NCBI GenBank assembly: GCA_039105265.1
Contig: JAPFFF010000010.1
Location: 5,642,001 to 5,706,000 of the forward strand
Direction of reading: 5' to 3'
Origin: Tritrichomonas musculus
Taxonomy: Eukaryota; Parabasalia; Tritrichomonadida; Tritrichomonadidae
DNA: 64,000 nucleotides
Shown here one piece after another: positions 59,701 to 64,000 of the stretch (its first letter is position 1; each line of letters begins with the position of its first letter). Made by a program: the position numbers and the translations under genes. The notes beneath the pieces were generated by a model. The model searched no databases, was not told the DNA's origin, and saw only the letters and a list, made by a program, of their open reading frames with translations.

Positions 59701-60358
59701 GATTTGGATCAAAAGATAATTTTGGCCTTTGAATTACATTCTCGTCATCAAGATTGGCATATGCAAGTGACACATTCCGGTAGACTATCCGTGTAAATTT
59801 TTGAATAACTTCATAATCTGGATTTGTAAATGTTGCGCTAAGTTTACGCTTTTCTTCATTGACATATTGCGAAATTAAACGAATTTGTAAAAAGGGAACT
59901 TTTTCATAGTTGATACCATGAAGTAATTTCTTTATTTCCATAACATGAATATTTCCTCTAGATTTTACTGCTACATTCTTTTTATTTTCATCTTTAATAT
60001 ACTCAAAAAATATTATAAAATGAGGAGTGACACCAACAACACAATCGTTATAATTTTTTTTTAAATACCGGACTGAAGCATGCATCATGAATTGAAGTAA
60101 TTGATCATCACTCATATGGTAATTACTTTGATCAAAATTATGTGCGCCTTCAGGATTCAATTTAAGTTCTTGCTCTTTATATTGCTTAAAAAATATTTTT
60201 TCTATAACACTCTTATCTTGCTCGTAGGATTCTTTTAGAATTTTTCTTTGAGCTTTTTCGTCTCTTTCAAATTCTATAATTTCTTCTCTTTTTCGGACAA
60301 CAGGAATTATATCATTTTTAGTAGGAGCCGCTGGTACAAGTTTTTGTATTTCAGTCAT
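56747..60358 (-). CDS. large leucine-rich-repeat protein, CARMIL-like
   Basis: A 1203-residue protein. A charged N-terminal helix is followed by a PH-like region (about 95-200, CVVGVTPHFIIFFEYIKDEN then PFLQIRLISQYVN). Residues ~320-880 are ribonuclease-inhibitor-type LRRs (SNLKFLHLSKVQASQGL, CGVIYFDFSGNPNLKDEML, SLGKLKYLHISRSQLFTK, PLERLYLYQNAISDNC, NLRELSLSDNFDNEM). A helical and acidic tail from ~890 includes KDEDKEDEDKDKKEEEEDD. The PH-LRR-tail order is that of CARMIL/LRRC16, which regulate actin capping protein. I see no clear capping-protein interaction motif, so the assignment is tentative. AACTTTTTG lies 38 nt upstream of the ATG. Confidence 0.5.
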   Translation of the reverse strand: MTEIQKLVPAAPTKNDIIPVVRKREEIIEFERDEKAQRKILKESYEQDKSVIEKIFFKQYKEQELKLNPEGAHNFDQSNYHMSDDQLLQFMMHASVRYLKKNYNDCVVGVTPHFIIFFEYIKDENKKNVAVKSRGNIHVMEIKKLLHGINYEKVPFLQIRLISQYVNEEKRKLSATFTNPDYEVIQKFTRIVYRNVSLAYANLDDENVIQRPKLSFDPNLFMDKNKRNLKQRDSNFPSFDEFIEKKLSPSQRFQFTYAANCSHDWIPYNHAVVENFHAQVINSNGVFNAGYIPIKYQPGSERSLYEMIPVFRSLIYTHCIQGVVCDDVVQPDILKAVSYQLIKSSNLKFLHLSKVQASQGLTDLYNNISCNTKSCGVIYFDFSGNPNLKDEMLKLDLPKEEQIDSSSNEDTKSFFDIFKDYKSKVIYLSFNECNLKVVHLEKLFQAMKDYPSLGKLKYLHISRSQLFTKPRSLFNDYLATHQNLVSLDIGNLQKEIKSGSSSKDSKDSKSDVEVDIVNDIIKHLDHQPLERLYLYQNAISDNCYESLKYLIDTRPMLSVLDISDTGLNAEQVSRIISSMGSQLNSRMLTIKANNLRLSGSATLSLMKGFLNGQLDRWETIYLNSNGLRPSDLQLLIPLFQQMVNLRELSLSDNFDNEMQGIEYELCNLLRISGLRILRLGGPASQDRFLGNKIKPFIFSVALSYQLRSKVGGLAMKNREKAQKDFSEQAYQYISSKIDIKEEESEGWSKYLQKKFDHVMKPFLLEKNKEEAAESLKTDTGNIVWRQMFREMSDLTEKCRGIFNYESNPIRKKTIADYSMEILTEWTGSMEHDIFKDGKKQWIDIAANLAHLKYLDLKEVKIDLNVITALLKVDRELRGIEIDGCDIKTVGSVVDFVNTIEEQPNLIKIPFPKNDMKKLVKECTKTCKEAGIVVQKDMDDLQIRLMRTINKHRFILSDKSIDEDDIPEYPFETIPEIQKLLQEKRAQKGNLRSHSGICEDFNMQLPYIPMDNSFRGNLPDDYYLEDDEIINRMSVYEFEPCKADPSLYGKSIAIQKRYDEVDTILKDEDKEDEDKDKKEEEEDDTEAWNKTTQNIRENWDFFQAEKIETNLPPLQESSEDEIDDEADFTAPAFDAGKSSTKNAIFYQRQKKDISLETDSDSDDNLKKYNKNHSKLKGEVKLAKSSYNINLAKPESDVSEPPKFD

Positions 60359-60396
60359 GATTGCTAAAAACGAATTAGAAAATGGTTTTTATTTTC

Positions 60397-60405
60397 AACT
60401 TTTTG
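60397..60405 (-). promoter_or_regulatory. AACTTTTTG upstream element (LRR gene side)
   Basis: AACTTTTTG on the plus strand, 38 nt from the LRR gene start at 60358. The same 235-bp divergent region has a second copy in the opposite orientation next to the other gene. Confidence 0.4.
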
Positions 60406-60562
60406 TTTTAAACGCCCAAATAACTATTAAAAAAGTTTTTATCAAAATTGAATTGTATAAAGAATATTACTTAATTGATTTTTTTTAAAATAAAAAGGAA
60501 ATACATTGATTTTTTCATGTTTTTTTAAAATAATCATTAACGAATCAAACCACAAAAAACAA

Positions 60563-60574
60563 TTCAAAAAGTTG
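60563..60574 (+). promoter_or_regulatory. TTCAAAAAGTTG upstream element
   Basis: TTCAAAAAGTTG, 19 nt before the ATG at 60594, identical to the 12-mer at 23015-23026. Confidence 0.45.
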
Positions 60575-60593
60575 TCTCCAAAATTTTCTTAAA

Positions 60594-63500
60594 ATGGATC
60601 CACCAATTTTCAACGATGTTGATGAAGCATTAAATGAAGAACAACTAATTAACATTCAGATTGACGCACATTCTGTAAAAGAAGTATTATCAGAACTTTC
60701 AGTTCGGCTTGAAACAGCAAACCAGCAAATTACTATTCTCCAAGAAAAAAAAGAAATCAATGATATTAATGAGAGGATGGATAAGCTTCAGGAACAGATT
60801 GAAAATGTAGCATCACAATCATCTCGCCGAATTAATAATGCACCTCAAAGTATGGAAGAAGTTACAGAAGAAATTAATAAATGCCTGCTCCCTCTTAAAG
60901 AATGCTTTCAAAAAATGCTTGACAATTTACATAATTTAATAAAAGATGAAAATTCAAAATTACTTGAAGACAAATTACAAAATCTTAAAAGCGAAACTAT
61001 TGAGTTATTAAAAAAAGAATACGCGTCCATGTCGCAACATAACTCTCTTCTTGCTCATATACAAACTATTTATGATAAGATATCTGATTTGTCCAAGCAA
61101 ATAATTGAGGCTCAAACAACTGCCAAAGAAATTGTTATAACTAATCAAGAACAAACAAATACAAATACAATTCCAGATGAGTTTAAAGAACAATTGAAAA
61201 CAATACAAGAAAAAATTGATAGTTTAACAGAAAAAGGAAACGAGGCTGAGAAAAGCCATGCAAAATTTCAAAAGGAATTTTCAGAGATCAAAATTAAAAT
61301 AAATGAACAAGATGAAGAAATAAAAGAAGTTAAAAGCACATTATTTCTTTTAGGACAAAAGTTTAATCAATATCAAAACGAACTAGAAGGAAGATTAAAT
61401 GTAATTGAACTTTCTAATTTAAACACCAATTCATCAAATCATGATGAAAATGAACAAAAACAAGAAAATGATCCTAATCAATCAAACTTTATTTCAAAAA
61501 TTATACCAATTTTAACAAATTTACAAGACAAACAACATCAACTTGAATTAAAAGTTCAAGAGCAAGATAATTTAATACAAACACTACAAGCCAATCAAAG
61601 CAAGCCCCAAAGTTCCAAGCCAATAGTCACTTTTGCAATTTCTGAAACAAATTCACACCAAATTATTCAAAATACAGAAAATGAACCAAATTCGCCTGCT
61701 TCTAACAAACGAGACAAATCCGAGACTCCAATAGTTAAAAGTTCTTCAGAGCTAAATGTCCGCCCTTTTGAAAACGAAACAATTGAAAGCCAAAGATCTC
61801 CAAGTCAAGCTCTTTCATTGCAATCAACTCCTCGTGACCATCAGAGCTTCAAAGAGCTTTCACGCCACCTTAATGAAAATGATTTACGAGTCACAGATCT
61901 TGAAAATGAAGTTATTCTTATCAAAGCTACAATAAAAGAAATCCAAAATAATTCAAATGAACAAATAATTCCAAATCCAGAAACAGTTGCTGAAATGAAA
62001 TTAGTAATTGATCAAAAACATGCTGAACAAGCTCAACTAGTTTTGTCTGCTTTAAGTTCAAGTCCTCAATCAAAACATCAAACGGCTCGCAGTCAAATCA
62101 TTGAACAAAACATTCATTCTGATGATACTGAATTGAGTGCAAACGATACAAATTCTATCATGAATCCAAACAACATGACTAAAGATAACTTTATTTACGA
62201 TTTTACTATTAATGACATTGGAAACTTATCAAGGCATGTTCAATCATTATTAATACGTGTAGGAAACCTCGAGAACCGTTCACCTACTCGATACATAACC
62301 CCAAATGATGAACAATTAATTGGCGATGATGGTAACAAAAGCGCTAAATCTTATTCTTCTAGATCAATCATTACAAATCCGAATTCAAATAATATTTCTC
62401 CTTCAGAGTCTAAATCACAAACAGAATCATTACAGGAATTACCAAAAGCTCAAAAGCACGTCAGATTTGCTTCTACATCTGTTCAAACATTTGAAGATAC
62501 AGAATGCCAAGTTGTTTTTACATCAGATACCGCAACATCGCCATCAACAAAAAGTCCAGTACAAGCTGAAACAGAAACTCAAACTCAAATTGACAGCAAT
62601 CAAAGTGAAGATGATTATCAATCGATTTTAAACGTCAATTCTAATAGTAATGAAAATAATTTAGATTCATCAAAAATTGAATCAGAGCCGGAATCTAATG
62701 AAAACAGGCCAAAGAAAGTTGAACTAAGAATATCAACTCCTGTGAATGAAGATGTAGCTGCCACTAGAACTCCAAATGCACAAACTCCAAGTAGTGATCG
62801 CGACAAATCAAATTCAAATGCCCACGTTTTCAATGAGCATTACATTGAGCTTATAAACAGCATTAGCGATTCGTTGAATGATAACATTCAAAGAGTTTCT
62901 ACGCTAACAGAAACAATGAAGTATATCGATAATAAAGTTGATAACTTTATTTCTTCTATAAATCAATTAAAATTTGATGTTGATAATCTAATTCAAAATA
63001 AATCAACTTTCAATGAGGAAGAATTCACAACAAATATAATAAAACAGATTCGATTTGAAGTTGATCAACGATTAATGGGTTTAACACCTCAAGTCGTCCA
63101 AGATTTAAATAATTTTGCGCCAATAGGAGTTGTAAAGATGATTGCTCAAAACTTCCAGGTTTCAGTTGATGGAATTGAAAAACAAATAGGACAGATTAAA
63201 GACTTCCTTAATAGTCTTGTAACAAGAAATGATTTAGACGCAATGATGGAAAAGATTAACACTAACAACCAAGTAGTAAGTGCAACTGGTGACACAGCTG
63301 GCGGAACATTTAAGATGCGATGTTTATTATGCGGAAGAGAAGCATCAGGCGTTACTGGAATGATTACAGAGAGTGAAGTTGCAAAATTGCTTGGAACACC
63401 TCCCAACGGTTTTTCTCTTGGCAAGAAAAATTTGGCAAGGAATAGTTTTGATAGTAATAATGCGAATAAATTGGTTCTGAGTTATGGAAAAGATGCCTTT

Positions 63501-63596
63501 AGACAAAAGAATAAGCAAAAAATAAAAATTGCAACGTTACCACCAATGGAAGAGCAACCACAGAATCCTCTAGCCAAAACAACCAATGCTGTGTGA
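60594..63596 (+). CDS. coiled-coil protein with QRICH2 (DUF4795)-like C-terminus
   Basis: A 1000-residue protein. Coiled coil runs from ~15 to ~290; a long Ser/Asn/Gln/Glu-rich disordered centre contains one helical island near 420-475 (RHLNENDLRVTDLENEVILI); a second coiled-coil/helical domain spans ~745-890. Near residue 900 the chain enters KMRCLLCGREASGVTG, then GFSLGKKNLARNSFDSN and a basic end. The C-terminal layout (coiled coil followed by 'KCxSCDR'-like Cys pair) resembles DUF4795 of QRICH2, a sperm-flagellum protein. This is my reading by eye and is weak, since only two cysteines are present. Axonemal or basal-body location is inferred. Confidence 0.5.
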   Translation: MDPPIFNDVDEALNEEQLINIQIDAHSVKEVLSELSVRLETANQQITILQEKKEINDINERMDKLQEQIENVASQSSRRINNAPQSMEEVTEEINKCLLPLKECFQKMLDNLHNLIKDENSKLLEDKLQNLKSETIELLKKEYASMSQHNSLLAHIQTIYDKISDLSKQIIEAQTTAKEIVITNQEQTNTNTIPDEFKEQLKTIQEKIDSLTEKGNEAEKSHAKFQKEFSEIKIKINEQDEEIKEVKSTLFLLGQKFNQYQNELEGRLNVIELSNLNTNSSNHDENEQKQENDPNQSNFISKIIPILTNLQDKQHQLELKVQEQDNLIQTLQANQSKPQSSKPIVTFAISETNSHQIIQNTENEPNSPASNKRDKSETPIVKSSSELNVRPFENETIESQRSPSQALSLQSTPRDHQSFKELSRHLNENDLRVTDLENEVILIKATIKEIQNNSNEQIIPNPETVAEMKLVIDQKHAEQAQLVLSALSSSPQSKHQTARSQIIEQNIHSDDTELSANDTNSIMNPNNMTKDNFIYDFTINDIGNLSRHVQSLLIRVGNLENRSPTRYITPNDEQLIGDDGNKSAKSYSSRSIITNPNSNNISPSESKSQTESLQELPKAQKHVRFASTSVQTFEDTECQVVFTSDTATSPSTKSPVQAETETQTQIDSNQSEDDYQSILNVNSNSNENNLDSSKIESEPESNENRPKKVELRISTPVNEDVAATRTPNAQTPSSDRDKSNSNAHVFNEHYIELINSISDSLNDNIQRVSTLTETMKYIDNKVDNFISSINQLKFDVDNLIQNKSTFNEEEFTTNIIKQIRFEVDQRLMGLTPQVVQDLNNFAPIGVVKMIAQNFQVSVDGIEKQIGQIKDFLNSLVTRNDLDAMMEKINTNNQVVSATGDTAGGTFKMRCLLCGREASGVTGMITESEVAKLLGTPPNGFSLGKKNLARNSFDSNNANKLVLSYGKDAFRQKNKQKIKIATLPPMEEQPQNPLAKTTNAV

Positions 63597-63783
63597 TTTA
63601 TTATTACTATTTGTTTATTTACTTTATTTTATTTGTATTTAATAAATTTTTTTTTAATAGTATTTTTTTATTTTTATGGGTATGTTGAATTTCGTAAAAT
63701 GCTATAAGAGAAAATAAATAAAATGTTGTGAATATGTTTTTAAATAAAATTTTAAGATAAACTCCATGTTTTTTGATTATTGA

Positions 63784-64000
63784 TTATTGATTTGGCTGCT
63801 GTGGAATATATTGCTGTTGAGATCCAGCAGGATATTGAGCATTTGATTGTTGTTGCTGTTGGTAATATTGCTGCTGAGCATCAGCAGGATATTGCCCTCC
63901 TTGTTGCTGCGAGTAGTACTCATTTGTGACGATTCTTAGCAGTGTAAGCTTCCTTAATAATACCGCCACTTGATAATAATTTGCATTTTCATGCATAATA
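63784..64000 (-). CDS. Q/Y-rich protein, C-terminal part (5' partial)
   Basis: A minus-strand frame open at the window edge. It ends in Gln/Tyr/Pro-rich repeats: QQQGGQYPADAQQQYYQQQQ, then QSNAQYPAGSQQQYIPQQPN. The repeated 'QYPA(D/G)(A/S)QQQY' is ~17 residues apart. The stretch nearest the edge (NYYQVAVLLRKLTLLRIV) looks folded, so the main body probably lies outside the window. Low-complexity QY tails occur in RNA-binding and scaffold proteins; no family is assigned. Confidence 0.45.
   Translation of the reverse strand, partial: IMHENANYYQVAVLLRKLTLLRIVTNEYYSQQQGGQYPADAQQQYYQQQQQSNAQYPAGSQQQYIPQQPNQ

Noticed and set aside
809-63596. TAAA polyadenylation signal overlapping stop codons, as known from trichomonads
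   Set aside because: Some genes fit (ends at 809, 3346, 7105, 39340) but many end in TGA or TAG without it, so I could not support it as a rule here.
1-64000. tRNA, rRNA, CRISPR, LTR or capsid-bearing elements
   Set aside because: I looked for GC-rich cloverleaf-like islands, repeat-spacer arrays and polymerase or integrase motifs and saw none.

Overview
The window is strongly AT-rich eukaryotic DNA with about 29 short-spaced, apparently intronless protein genes on both strands, read with the standard code (TAA, TAG and TGA all end genes). The mix of a flagellar small GTPase (RABL2-like), an ASH-domain fragment and a QRICH2-like coiled-coil protein (flagellum or cilium), very divergent core eukaryotic proteins (14-3-3, TBP, TFIIH p52, BDP1), many HEAT/ARM and coiled-coil proteins and the lack of introns suggest a parabasalid protist. 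A Tritrichomonas-like genome is my best guess. This is inference from content, not a database match. I saw no rRNA, tRNA, CRISPR array or retroelement.

Layout. 1-9.4 kb: 3' end of a NEK-type kinase, a TM9SF-like membrane protein, a small orphan, a WDR5-like WD40 protein, TATA-binding protein, Rab11 and a HEAT/ARM protein. 9.4-11.3 kb: gene-free, with possible relic coding sequence. 11.3-25.5 kb: helical and coiled-coil proteins, a lysine-rich KKKDD-repeat protein, a 925-bp inverted-repeat element, an RCC1-propeller protein, a HEAT/ARM protein, an MFS-like transporter, a 139-bp tandem array and a truncated ASH-domain gene. 26-32 kb: a PP2A-family phosphatase, a stretch of decayed coding sequence, TFIIH p52 and RABL2. 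32-46.5 kb: a giant coiled-coil protein without an ATG start, Rad23-like, reticulon/ARL6IP1-like, a HEAT/ARM protein, an NRBP/WNK-like pseudokinase, two orphans and 14-3-3. 46.5-52.3 kb: a 5.8-kb gene-free block with inverted-repeat (MITE-like) elements. 52.3-64 kb: a coiled-coil protein, an Esc2/Rad60-type double SUMO-like protein, BDP1 (TFIIIB), a large LRR (CARMIL-like) protein, the QRICH2-like protein and a partial Q/Y-rich protein.

The genes do not form an operon-like pathway. By function they sample general transcription (TBP, TFIIH p52, BDP1, WDR5-like), membrane traffic and ER shape (Rab11, TM9SF, reticulon-like), signalling (PP2A-like, pseudokinase, 14-3-3, NEK), ubiquitin/SUMO biology (Rad23-like, Esc2-like) and the flagellum (RABL2, ASH fragment, QRICH2-like).

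The most interesting non-coding signals are a recurrent TCAAAAAGTT / AACTTTTTGA element 20-80 nt upstream of about half of the start codons, in either orientation; a 24-nt leader sequence shared almost exactly by the MFS and phosphatase genes; and at least four inverted-repeat elements, one with 248-bp arms and one carrying the promoter-like motif.
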